A DNA stretch of 64,000 nucleotides from Aequorivita aurantiaca (lineage in GTDB: Bacteria; Bacteroidota; Bacteroidia; Flavobacteriales; Flavobacteriaceae), in contig NZ_JAUGQQ010000002.1 of assembly GCF_030410135.1 (NCBI RefSeq), positions 62,001-126,000 of the forward strand, read 5' to 3'. Shown piece by piece: positions 41,846-50,812 of this stretch; within the stretch, counting starts at the first letter, position 1, and the number at the start of each line of letters is the position of its first letter. Under the pieces are notes generated by a model. That model was not told the origin of the DNA and did no database searches. It saw only the letters and a list, made by a program, of their open reading frames with translations. The position numbers and the translations under genes were made by a program.

Positions 41846-43291
41846 CTACGAATCCAAATCAAAAGTCTCCGACGGATTTTTTGGTGGTTGGTAGTTTAGC
41901 AGGCCTTCATCATTGGCTATTATGGTACAAACGGTAGCATCACCCGTAACATTCACCACGGTTCGGAACATATCCAAAATTCTATCCACCGGGAAAATTA
42001 TGGCAATCCACGCAGGGTTTAAACCTACGGATTCCAACACTATAATGAGCATTACCAAGCCGGCACTGGGCACTGCTGCCGAGCCTATGGAGGCCAGTGT
42101 GGCCGTGAGCACTATGGTTAATTGCTGCCCAAGGGTTAAATCAATCATATGCAACTGTGCCAAAAATACTACGGCCACTGCTTGATAAAGACAGGTGCCA
42201 TCCATATTTACCGTGGCCCCTATGGGCAGCACAAAACTGGTTATCTTTTTGTCTACCCCCAGATTTTCCTCTACACATTCCATAGTTACGGGCAAGGTGG
42301 CGGCACTACTTGAGGTGGAAAAAGCCAATGTCTGGGCCGGGGCCATTGCCTTAAAAAAGCCTTTATAAGGAATTCGTTTTACGAACAATTTCATCAAAAC
42401 AGGATAGACAATAAAAATCATCAACATAAGACCAACGAACACCGTAAGGGAATACCAGCTTAAACCTTTAAAAATTTCATACACCTTTCCCACATCATCT
42501 CCGGCCATTTTTCCCACTACTCCCGCCAAAAGTGCAAACACGAAGAAGGGTGCCGCCTGCATAACCAAATCAACCATTTTTAGGAAGACCTCCATAGCGC
42601 TGTCCATAAAATCCCGCACAGGCTTTGATTTTTCACCTGGAATCAAAAGCAGGCATACCCCAAAAAATATTCCGAAGAAAATAATCTGGAGCATTAACCC
42701 ATTGTCAGTCAAGGAAAAGAAGAAATTCTCAGGAACAATATCCACCAAAGGTTGCAGCGGGGTGGCTTCCTTGGTTTGTTCGGCGGTCTGCATTCTTTCG
42801 GTTACAGCGGCATTCTGAAGTTCTCCTTTTGATAGATCCGTAATTTTTTTGGCGCGTTCAAAAAACGCCGGATCCTGCAAATAATTGATACCATCCTTTG
42901 GCGGGTGGCCCTTTGCGGAGGCCCAAATTTCATAGCTTATACGGTTGTCAATCCGGCTCTGTTCATCAATTAATTTTCCTGGTTTTATTGTATTTACTAA
43001 CACTAGCCCTAAACTCACGGCGAACAGCGTGGTAAGCAGATAGGCTAGCAACGTTTTTCCGCCCATTCTACCCAAACTTGAAGGATCGCCAATGTTTGCA
43101 ACCCCGCTTATTATTGAAACCAAGACCAATGGTACGGCAATCAATTTCAAAAGGTTGATAAATATTTTGCCAAAAGGTGCAATCCAATTGATCGTAAACT
43201 CACTCCACCCAAGTTGACTTGAAAGCAATGCCCAAATAATACCTAAAACAAGTCCGATAATTATTTTCCAGTGTAGTGCAAGTTTTTTCAT
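41846..43291 (-). CDS. Dicarboxylate/amino acid:cation symporter (DAACS)
   Basis: The 481-residue transporter has eight helices and two reentrant loops. The serine-rich hairpin AFSTSSSAATLPVTMECVEE and the NMDGTCLYQAVAVVFLAQ motif of the second are those of GltP/DctA. An unusually long hydrophilic insert (about 110-185, rich in Asp, Lys and Gln) lies between helices 3 and 4. It would import glutamate, aspartate or C4-dicarboxylates with Na+ or H+. It follows aroC by 35 bases on the same strand, so the two may be co-transcribed. Confidence 0.92.
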   Translation of the reverse strand: MKKLALHWKIIIGLVLGIIWALLSSQLGWSEFTINWIAPFGKIFINLLKLIAVPLVLVSIISGVANIGDPSSLGRMGGKTLLAYLLTTLFAVSLGLVLVNTIKPGKLIDEQSRIDNRISYEIWASAKGHPPKDGINYLQDPAFFERAKKITDLSKGELQNAAVTERMQTAEQTKEATPLQPLVDIVPENFFFSLTDNGLMLQIIFFGIFFGVCLLLIPGEKSKPVRDFMDSAMEVFLKMVDLVMQAAPFFVFALLAGVVGKMAGDDVGKVYEIFKGLSWYSLTVFVGLMLMIFIVYPVLMKLFVKRIPYKGFFKAMAPAQTLAFSTSSSAATLPVTMECVEENLGVDKKITSFVLPIGATVNMDGTCLYQAVAVVFLAQLHMIDLTLGQQLTIVLTATLASIGSAAVPSAGLVMLIIVLESVGLNPAWIAIIFPVDRILDMFRTVVNVTGDATVCTIIANDEGLLNYQPPKNPSETFDLDS

Positions 43292-43326
43292 TAGGGTGTT
43301 TTTTGATTAATACTCTTTATAGATAT

Positions 43327-44391
43327 TTATAATTTGGATAATTTGTTCAGCAACCAAAAATCAGCCAAAACCAAGGCTGCCATGGCCTCTACAATTGGTA
43401 CGGCACGCGGTACCACGCAAGGATCATGGCGCCCTTTTCCTTCGGCAATGGCGGGATTTCCTTTGCTGTCAATGGTTTCTTGCTTCTGCATAATGGTGGC
43501 AACGGGTTTGAAGGCTACTTTAAAGTAAATAGTTTCCCCATTGCTTATGCCTCCCTGAATTCCGCCGCTGTGGTTAGTTTTTGTGCTACCGTCTATATTG
43601 AATGAATCGTTGTGTTCACTGCCCTTCATTTTTGTGCCTTCAAAACCGCTTCCATATTCAAAGCCTTTTACGGCATTTATGGATAACATAGCCTTCCCAA
43701 GTTCGGCGTGCAATTTATCAAAAACAGGTTCGCCCAAGCCTTTTGGCACATTCTGTATAACGCAGGTTACGGTGCCGCCAACGGTATCACCTTTTTTACG
43801 AATATCCTTTATGAAATCTTCCATTTCACTAGCCATTGCTGCGTCCGGACAACGCACGGGATTCTTTTCTATTTCTGAAAAGTCTATTTCGGAATAATGT
43901 TTACCTAGTTCCATTTTTCCCACGGACGAAACATAGGCAGTTATTTTTAAATTCCCCAATAACTGTTTTGCTATTGCTCCGGCCACGACCCTGCAGGCCG
44001 TTTCACGGGCTGAGGATCGCCCGCCGCCGCGATAGTCACGGATGCCATACTTTTGGTCGAAAGTATAATCTGCATGGGATGGGCGGTAGATATTTTTTAT
44101 ATGTGCGTAATCTTTACTTTTTTGATCGGTATTTTCAATTAAAAAACCAATGGGCATGCCGGTGGTAATCCCTTCAAAAATTCCCGAGAGAAATTTTACT
44201 TCATCTGCTTCCTTGCGCTGGGTAACGATGGCCGATTGGCCAGGCATTCTGCGTTTCATTTCCGCATTAATGGCTTCAAAATTTATTGAAAGTCCGGCTG
44301 GGCATCCATCTATAACTCCTCCAATGGCCGGGCCATGGGATTCGCCAAAAGTGGTCAATTTAAAGATGTTTCCGAAGGAATTGCCTGCCAT
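43327..44391 (-). CDS. aroC: Chorismate synthase
   Basis: The 354-residue enzyme makes chorismate from EPSP, the last shared step of aromatic synthesis, using reduced FMN. Motifs are [20 protein letters not shown] at the start, [20 protein letters not shown]-type sequence in the middle ([14 protein letters not shown]) and a [20 protein letters not shown] end. Length and motifs are normal. A perfect minus-strand -7 box lies 15 bases before the start. Confidence 0.97.
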   Translation of the reverse strand: MAGNSFGNIFKLTTFGESHGPAIGGVIDGCPAGLSINFEAINAEMKRRMPGQSAIVTQRKEADEVKFLSGIFEGITTGMPIGFLIENTDQKSKDYAHIKNIYRPSHADYTFDQKYGIRDYRGGGRSSARETACRVVAGAIAKQLLGNLKITAYVSSVGKMELGKHYSEIDFSEIEKNPVRCPDAAMASEMEDFIKDIRKKGDTVGGTVTCVIQNVPKGLGEPVFDKLHAELGKAMLSINAVKGFEYGSGFEGTKMKGSEHNDSFNIDGSTKTNHSGGIQGGISNGETIYFKVAFKPVATIMQKQETIDSKGNPAIAEGKGRHDPCVVPRAVPIVEAMAALVLADFWLLNKLSKL

Positions 44392-44405
44392 AGGTGTGTT
44401 TTCAA

Positions 44406-44436
44406 CAAATGTAAACTTTCAAGTGCAAATATTCAA
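44406..44436 (-). promoter_or_regulatory. Promoter of aroC
   Basis: On the minus strand, TTG (complement of 44434-44436) and TAcaTTTG (complement of 44406-44413) are 20 bases apart, the expected spacing. The aroC ATG follows 15 bases after the -7 box. Confidence 0.65.
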
Positions 44437-44453
44437 GGTTCAAAATTCAAAAT

Positions 44454-47414
44454 TCAGATATGATTGCCTAAACCATTATTGGATTGCAACATTGCATTTT
44501 TTAAAATGGTAATTGGGTGAAAGGATTTGCGCTGGGTTCCGTCCATAATTTGATGCCGACAACTGGTGCCGTTGGCGACAATTATTGAATCAATATCCGC
44601 CTTGCGTATTGCGGGAAATAGTTTTAATTCCCCAATTTTCATACTCACATTGTAATGCTCCTTTTCATACCCAAAACTGCCCGCCATGCCACAACAGCCC
44701 GTGGGAATAAGTGTTGGTTTGTAATTTTTGGGAAGGTTTAGAATATCAAATGTAACTTTTGAGTTGCTCAATGCTTTTTGATGGCAATGCACGTGTATTT
44801 TAATATTTTTTTCTTCGGAAGTGAATTGTTCCGAGGTAATAGCACCTTTTGCAATTTCCGAAGCGATGAATTCCTCAATTAAAAATGTATTTTGTGAAAT
44901 GGCTTCCGCGGAAACCAAGTCATCCGCCAAACGAAGGTATTCATCCCGAAACGATAATATGGCCGATGGTTCAATGCCTAATAATGGACATGCTTCCGAA
45001 ACCTTTTCTTTTAAAAATGATATGTTTTTATTGGCCTCGTTTTTCGCTTGCTGCAAAAACCCTTTGGAAATTAATGCCCTTGCACTATCCAAAATGTCAA
45101 CCACTGTTACATTGTACCCCATTTGACTTAAAAATAGGAATGAATCCATCGCGATTTCGGCATCTAAAAAATTGCTGAATTCATCTACGAACAACAATAC
45201 ATTCCGTTGATGTTTTAAATTTTGAGGAATGGAGTTAACAGGTTGTTTTTTAAGTTTATAAAACCTTTGACTAAAGCTTTCATTTGAAAGTTTTGGCAAG
45301 GATCTATCCGGATGAATACCGCCAATTTTCTTAATTATTTTTGAGGTAAAAAAATTGGAATAGAACCAATTAGAAACCTTCGGCATTTGTGAGGCAAATT
45401 TGTTCATTTTGGTACTCTCTGCAAATAATTTTTGGGAAAAGGAAACACCATTTGCTTTATTATACTGAAACAAAAACTCTGCTTTTGCGGTGCTGATGTC
45501 CACATTACTGGGGCATTCACTGGCGCAGGCTTTGCAGCTTAAGCAAAGGTCAAAAACTTCCTTTAAATCCGTGGAGTTGAATTTATTGGCCGCTTCATTA
45601 TTTGTCAAAACTTCGCGCAAGGCATTGGCACGAGCGCGGGTGGTATCCTTTTCGTTTTTGGTGGCGTGATAACTTGGACACATTGCTCCGGCTGATTCGG
45701 CGGTTTTTCTGCAATCGCCGCTCCCGTTGCATTTTTCTGCCAATCGAAGAATACCACCGGAATCGCTGAAATTCAGTAATGTTTTTATCTCCGGCTCTAC
45801 CCTATCTGTTTTATATCTTAGGGATTCGTCCATTCTTAAGGCATCAACAATTTTCCCGGGATTAAAAATGTTCTGCGGATCAAATGCGGCTTTTATTCGC
45901 TTAAAAAGGGCATAGTTTTTTTTGCCAACCATTAAAGGAATAAATTCCGCGCGCACAATGCCATCCCCATGTTCTCCGGAAAAGGAACCTTGATATTTTT
46001 TACAAAGCAGTGCAACATCAGTAGTAATTTTTCGAAAGTACTCCACGCCTTCTTTCTCTTTTAAATTCAGTATCGGCCGCAGGTGTAGCTCCCCCGCTCC
46101 GGCGTGGGCATAGTAAACTGCTTGTTGGTCATACTTTTTCATCAATGCAGAAAATTCCTTGATATAGGCTGGCAAATCTTCCAATGCTACCGCCGTATCT
46201 TCAATGCAGGCCACGGTTTTCCTGTCGCCAACCATATTTCCCAATAGTCCCAAACCAGCCTTTCGAAGCTCCATAGCCTTGTCTATTTCTTCCCCTTCCA
46301 AAACTGGGCTGTGATACGAATAATTGGAAATTTTTAATGATCGTAGCAATGCCTCGGTCTGGCTTAAAAGGTCCTCTTCTGAATTGCTTTTCAATTCCAA
46401 CAAAAGGATCGCCTTCGGATTTCCATTTACGAAAAAGCGGTTTGGTTCATAGGTTTTATTTTGTTTTGTACACTCCAAAATTACATTGTCCATCATTTCA
46501 CAAGTGTACAGCTTGTGCTGCATGGCAACTACCACGTCATTTAAACAGGCTTCCACTGAATCATAATGCGTGGCCACCATTGCGGTAAATTCTGGTGGCA
46601 ACGGATCCAATTGAAGTGTTATTTCAGTAGTAAAGGCAAGTGTACCCTCACTTCCGCAGAGGAGTTTGCAGAGATTGATCTTTTGATTATATTCACTAAA
46701 AACTGAAGTGTTCAACAGACTGTCCACGGCATAACCAGTGTTTCTTCGGTGAATTTCAGGTTTGGGGAATTCTTTCTGAATTTCTTTTTGTGCTGCTTCA
46801 GAAACCAATTCATTATATAGGGTTTTGTAAATATTTCCTTCTAAGGAATCAACGGTCATTTTGTCCAAAAATTCATCCTTGGAGAGAGCTTCAAAAATTA
46901 CTTCCGAACCGTCGGAAAGAATGGTTTTTAATTTTAAAACCTTATCTCGTGTCACCCCATATTGAATTGAAGTTGTGCCACTGCTGTTGTTGCCAACCAT
47001 TCCACCAATCATGCAACGATTGCTGGTTGAGGTGTTCGGGCCAAAAAATAGTACGAAGGGTTTAAGAAACATATTTAATTCATCACGGATTACCCCAGGC
47101 TGCACCGTAACAGTTCGGCGCTCTTTGTCCAACGAAATTATTTTTGTGAAATGTTTTGAAACATCAACCACAATTCCACTGCCCACGCATTGTCCGGCCA
47201 GTGAAGTACCTGCAGTGCGCGGAATTAACGATACTTCGTTTGTTTCCGCGAAGGCAACAAGTTGTTTGATGCCCCTTTCATTTTTAGGAAAGGCAACTGC
47301 CATCGGTAATTTTCGATATACCGAAGCATCTGTGGCGTATAAGGAGGTATAAAGCGAATCTGTAAAAATTTCGCCATTAAATATTTTTTGAAAATCCTGA
47401 AATTTCTTTTTCAT
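44454..47414 (-). CDS. FAD-linked oxidase / Fe-S dehydrogenase (D-lactate dehydrogenase-like fusion)
   Basis: The ATG at 47414 gives 986 residues (MKKKFQDFQKIF); the frame also opens at TTG 33 bases upstream. Domains in order: FAD_binding_4 (about 25-190, SLIPRTAGTSLAGQCVGSGI, GGMVGNNSSGTTSIQYGVTR), FAD-oxidase C-terminal domain (about 250-520), two 4Fe-4S clusters (CNGSGDCR... and CLSCKACASECPSNVD), and a cysteine-rich CCG domain (GCCGMAGSFGYEKEHYNVSM). This is the GlcD-GlpC-type fusion that oxidises D-2-hydroxyacids such as D-lactate at the membrane. It is a single gene divergent from an outer-membrane protein. Confidence 0.9.
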   Translation of the reverse strand: MKKKFQDFQKIFNGEIFTDSLYTSLYATDASVYRKLPMAVAFPKNERGIKQLVAFAETNEVSLIPRTAGTSLAGQCVGSGIVVDVSKHFTKIISLDKERRTVTVQPGVIRDELNMFLKPFVLFFGPNTSTSNRCMIGGMVGNNSSGTTSIQYGVTRDKVLKLKTILSDGSEVIFEALSKDEFLDKMTVDSLEGNIYKTLYNELVSEAAQKEIQKEFPKPEIHRRNTGYAVDSLLNTSVFSEYNQKINLCKLLCGSEGTLAFTTEITLQLDPLPPEFTAMVATHYDSVEACLNDVVVAMQHKLYTCEMMDNVILECTKQNKTYEPNRFFVNGNPKAILLLELKSNSEEDLLSQTEALLRSLKISNYSYHSPVLEGEEIDKAMELRKAGLGLLGNMVGDRKTVACIEDTAVALEDLPAYIKEFSALMKKYDQQAVYYAHAGAGELHLRPILNLKEKEGVEYFRKITTDVALLCKKYQGSFSGEHGDGIVRAEFIPLMVGKKNYALFKRIKAAFDPQNIFNPGKIVDALRMDESLRYKTDRVEPEIKTLLNFSDSGGILRLAEKCNGSGDCRKTAESAGAMCPSYHATKNEKDTTRARANALREVLTNNEAANKFNSTDLKEVFDLCLSCKACASECPSNVDISTAKAEFLFQYNKANGVSFSQKLFAESTKMNKFASQMPKVSNWFYSNFFTSKIIKKIGGIHPDRSLPKLSNESFSQRFYKLKKQPVNSIPQNLKHQRNVLLFVDEFSNFLDAEIAMDSFLFLSQMGYNVTVVDILDSARALISKGFLQQAKNEANKNISFLKEKVSEACPLLGIEPSAILSFRDEYLRLADDLVSAEAISQNTFLIEEFIASEIAKGAITSEQFTSEEKNIKIHVHCHQKALSNSKVTFDILNLPKNYKPTLIPTGCCGMAGSFGYEKEHYNVSMKIGELKLFPAIRKADIDSIIVANGTSCRHQIMDGTQRKSFHPITILKNAMLQSNNGLGNHI

Positions 47415-47544
47415 GGGCAAGTGTAAATGTAGAAAATTCCTTAACAAAAATTTGTAAATTTTAAAGGGAGGATTGGCTCGGCATTAACGAATATCGCAAC
47501 ATATTAAACTTAATTTTACTGCTGTGTTAACTAAAATAAAAATT

Positions 47545-48033
47545 ATGAAAAAATCAATTTTAATACTTTTGACTTCTATCGCATTTGGGTTTAACGCCCA
47601 CGCTCAAAAAATTGCTGAAAACGCCATTGGACTACGGTTGAGCGAGAGCAATGGCTTTGGTCCTGAAGTTAATTATCAACGTGCCCTGGGCGAATCAAAC
47701 CGTTTGGAATTGGGTTTGGCGTGGCACAGTGAGCGCTATTGGGATGATGTAAAATTTACGGGAATTTATCAATGGGTATGGAACATTGATGGTGGATTTA
47801 ATTGGTATACCGGGCCAGGTTTGGGCGCCGGAATTGAAACGTATGATCGCTATAGTGATGATGATCGTTATAAGGAATCGGAAGCATTCGCATTTTTTAC
47901 CGGCGATGTTGGAATAGAATACAACTTTGACTTTCCATTATTGATATCCTTCGATTTTAGGCCTCAGATAAACTTGAACTATCGCGATGATGTTAATTTT
48001 GATGTAGGTATTAGTGCCAGATATCAATTTTAA
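47545..48033 (+). CDS. Small outer-membrane beta-barrel protein
   Basis: The ATG at 47545 gives 162 residues with a clean signal peptide (MKKSILILLTSIAFGFNAHA). The mature part shows alternating aromatic and hydrophilic strands (LGLAWHSERYWDDVKFTGIY, GGFNWYTGPGLGAGIET) and ends in YQF, the C-terminal aromatic of outer-membrane barrels, with about eight strands. Function unknown. A strong hairpin terminator follows 24 bases after the stop. Confidence 0.82.
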   Translation: MKKSILILLTSIAFGFNAHAQKIAENAIGLRLSESNGFGPEVNYQRALGESNRLELGLAWHSERYWDDVKFTGIYQWVWNIDGGFNWYTGPGLGAGIETYDRYSDDDRYKESEAFAFFTGDVGIEYNFDFPLLISFDFRPQINLNYRDDVNFDVGISARYQF

Positions 48034-48057
48034 AAACTCCGACTTTATTTTTGAAAG

Positions 48058-48082
48058 AAATGCCCCACGAAAAGGGGCATTT
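48058..48082 (+). terminator. Intrinsic terminator after the outer-membrane protein gene
   Basis: A perfect nine-base stem (aaatgcccc / ggggcattt) with a seven-base loop is followed by a pyrimidine-rich tract (tccctttt). Confidence 0.75.
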
Positions 48083-48162
48083 CCCTTTTAAAAAAACGGG
48101 GAAAATCCTGTTTCATATATGGGTATTTTATTGCAATTTTATAGAATTCAATAAGATGTGCT

Positions 48163-49617
48163 ATGGAAAAACATTATGTGGACATACATTGTCATCCCTC
48201 GTTAAAGCCTTTCAGTAAAAGTTTTAAATACCAGCCCACGAAGCAAAATGCGCTCGATCCAAATCGGAAAAATTCCATTTGGCACTATAGCCCACCCAAT
48301 TTTCTTGAAAAACTCGTGAACCGCCTGGTCACGCTTACAAAGTTTACACAAACGGATATCACGGCTCTGGCTAGGGCCAAATCCAACGTTGTTATTGTTT
48401 CGCTCTATCCTTTTGAGAAACATTTTTTCGGGAAAGAAATAATAGGAATAAAAGGCGTTACGGACGTAATGGTAAATCTTGCGGCAAGCATTAGCCAGGC
48501 CCGGATGGATTATATTAGAAGCAGCACCGACTATTTTTTGGATTTAATGGATGAATATCAATATTATCAACAGCTTGATAATCTTGTCCAAACTATTGAT
48601 GGTAAAACCTTCACCTATCGGCTTGTTCGAAATTTCCAGGATATTGAAAATAATTTTTCCCAAGAAACCGAATCGAAAAAAATTATTAATATAATTTTAT
48701 CTATTGAGGGTGGCCATAGCTTCAATACAGGTCTGCATATGGATAAGGATATGGCGAGCCGCACGGAAGTTATTGGGAATATTAAAGCCATTAAAAATTG
48801 GGAACACCGCCCCATTTTTTTAACGCTGGCCCATCATTTTTATAATGAACTCTGCGGGCACGCCCCGAGTATAACAATGGATATGCTGAAAAAAAATCAG
48901 GAAAGAGGCATGAATTCAGGCATTACGGATTTGGGCCTTGAGGCAATTGAACTTTTGCTTGACAATACTGATGGCAAAAGAATTCCTATTGATGTGAAAC
49001 ATTTAAGCACTGCTTCGCGCGAAGCTTATTACCAGTTGCTCGACACGAAATATGCCTCCGAAAAAATACCTGTAGTTGCAAGCCATGGAGCCTGCAATGG
49101 CAAACATTCCATTGTTCATTGGGACAGAACAAATTTTATGGACCATCGGGATTGGTTCTGCAATATTGACATCAATTTTTATGACACCGAATTGATTCGA
49201 ATTGCAAAGAGTGATGGCCTATTCGGAATTCAGTTGGACGAACGGAGAATTGGTAGCGATAAGGCAATTTCTGAAAGCAGAATGATTTTTCCAAACAAGC
49301 GAAAACAGCTCAATAAAAAAGCATTATTGGTTTGGAGACAAGTGCAGCATATTGCGGAGGTGTTGGATAAGGAAGGATTATTTTGTTGGGGAATTCAGTG
49401 CATTGGCAGCGATTTCGACGGTATCGTAAATCCAATAAATGGTCTTTGGACAGCTGAAAATATGAAAGATCTGGCAGAAGAAATGTTGAACCACGCAGAG
49501 AATTATCTTTCGAAAAATTTAATATTATTGAATGATTTCAACAGAATAAACGCCGAAGATATTGTAGAACGGGTTATGCATATAAATGCAATGGAATTTA
49601 TACAACGTAACTATTGA
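48163..49617 (+). CDS. Membrane dipeptidase-like (peptidase M19) amidohydrolase
   Basis: The 484-residue protein has an amidohydrolase-fold start, HYVDIHCHPSLK, with metal-binding D and H-x-H. Next come a middle glutamate in LSIEGGHSFNTGLHM, histidines in LTLAHHFYNELCGHAP and VVASHGACNG, and a final aspartate in IGSDFDGIVNPINGLW that resembles the GSDFDG motif of M19 dipeptidases. There is no signal peptide, so despite the family name it would be cytoplasmic. It converges on bshA and overlaps its stop by seven bases. Confidence 0.8.
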   Translation: MEKHYVDIHCHPSLKPFSKSFKYQPTKQNALDPNRKNSIWHYSPPNFLEKLVNRLVTLTKFTQTDITALARAKSNVVIVSLYPFEKHFFGKEIIGIKGVTDVMVNLAASISQARMDYIRSSTDYFLDLMDEYQYYQQLDNLVQTIDGKTFTYRLVRNFQDIENNFSQETESKKIINIILSIEGGHSFNTGLHMDKDMASRTEVIGNIKAIKNWEHRPIFLTLAHHFYNELCGHAPSITMDMLKKNQERGMNSGITDLGLEAIELLLDNTDGKRIPIDVKHLSTASREAYYQLLDTKYASEKIPVVASHGACNGKHSIVHWDRTNFMDHRDWFCNIDINFYDTELIRIAKSDGLFGIQLDERRIGSDKAISESRMIFPNKRKQLNKKALLVWRQVQHIAEVLDKEGLFCWGIQCIGSDFDGIVNPINGLWTAENMKDLAEEMLNHAENYLSKNLILLNDFNRINAEDIVERVMHINAMEFIQRNY

Positions 49618-50756
49618 GGTTTTGGAATTCTACTATTGTCTATTGCCGCTTCATAAAGGTTTTCGTACATCGGAACAATCTTTTTAGTATCGTAAACCAT
49701 TGCTGCTTCAATGGCCTGCATCTTAAAAGTTTGCAAGGTTTTTTCCGTAGCTAAAATTTTTAATGCGTTTTCGGCCATTTCCGCTACGTTGCCCACCTCG
49801 CTCAAAAATCCACTTACCCCTTGAATATTCACCTCTGGCAAACCACCCGTGTTGCTGGAAATGACGGGAACGCCGCACGCCATTGCCTCCAGTGCAGCAA
49901 GCCCGAAGCTTTCCTTTTCCGAAGGAAGAATAAAAAGATCTGTAAAGCAGAGTATTTTATCGACCTCATTACTATTGCCCACAAAAAGCACCTTTTCCTC
50001 TATACCTTTTTGTGCGCATAGCCTTTCACAATCCTCTCGTTCCGGCCCTTCCCCAACAATAATAAGTTTGGAGGGAATTTTTTTTTGGATGCGGTCAAAA
50101 ATTTCAATAACATCCTTTACACGTTTTACTTTCCGAAGGTTACTAACGTGTGTAATTATCCTTTCATCGCGATCGGCCATCATTGTGCGCTGGCAATCCG
50201 TAAAGGGATTTATTTTTTTAGGAATATCAATAAAATTAGGGACTACATGGATTTCCTTTTTAATATCGAATAATTGAAGGGTGTCCTCCTTTAAGCTCTG
50301 TGAAACGGAAGTAACCACATCACTATTATTTATGCTGAAGGTAACGGCGGTTTTATAGAAAGGATGGCTTCCCACTAGTGTGATGTCCGTACCGTGAAGT
50401 GTCGTAACCATAGGGATATGGATGTTTTCTTCTTCAAGCATTTTTTTCGCCATATAACCTGCATAGGCATGCGGAATAGCATAGTGCACGTGAAGCACCT
50501 CGATTTTATGAAGTTTTACCATATCCACCAACTTGCTGGAAAGCGCAAGTTCGTATGGCTGATAATGAAAGAGTGGATAATCTGGAACCGAAACTTCGTG
50601 GAAATGAATATTTTTAGAAAGCAATTCCAATCGTACAGGCTGTTTGTATGTAATGAAATGTATTTCATGGCCTTTTTCTGCCAGTGCAAGGCCCAACTCT
50701 GTGGCCACTACCCCACTTCCTCCGAAGGTTGGGTAACAAACTATTGCTATTTTCAT
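49611..50756 (-). CDS. bshA: N-acetyl-alpha-D-glucosaminyl L-malate synthase BshA
   Basis: The ATG at 50756 gives a 381-residue GT4 glycosyltransferase (MKIAIVCYPTFGGSGVVATE); the open frame runs 20 codons further without family resemblance. BshA landmarks are HVHYAIPHAYAGYMAKK, TTLHGTDITLVGSHP, VVPNFIDI and the nucleotide-sugar motif EKESFGLAALEAMACGVPVI. It joins UDP-GlcNAc to malate, the first step of bacillithiol synthesis; bshB and bshC are not in this window. It is the last gene of a seven-gene directon. Confidence 0.93.
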   Translation of the reverse strand: MKIAIVCYPTFGGSGVVATELGLALAEKGHEIHFITYKQPVRLELLSKNIHFHEVSVPDYPLFHYQPYELALSSKLVDMVKLHKIEVLHVHYAIPHAYAGYMAKKMLEEENIHIPMVTTLHGTDITLVGSHPFYKTAVTFSINNSDVVTSVSQSLKEDTLQLFDIKKEIHVVPNFIDIPKKINPFTDCQRTMMADRDERIITHVSNLRKVKRVKDVIEIFDRIQKKIPSKLIIVGEGPEREDCERLCAQKGIEEKVLFVGNSNEVDKILCFTDLFILPSEKESFGLAALEAMACGVPVISSNTGGLPEVNIQGVSGFLSEVGNVAEMAENALKILATEKTLQTFKMQAIEAAMVYDTKKIVPMYENLYEAAIDNSRIPKPQ

Positions 50757-50812
50757 TTTGTAAAATTCATTGCTAGCGATTTTATTTCTTGGTCCATTAA
50801 ATATACTAAAAA

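Noticed and set aside
44430-44460. Short direct repeats of ttcaaaa between aroC and the FAD/Fe-S gene
   Set aside because: Two or three imperfect copies in AT-rich spacer; part of the stretch is the -33 region of the aroC promoter and no array structure exists.
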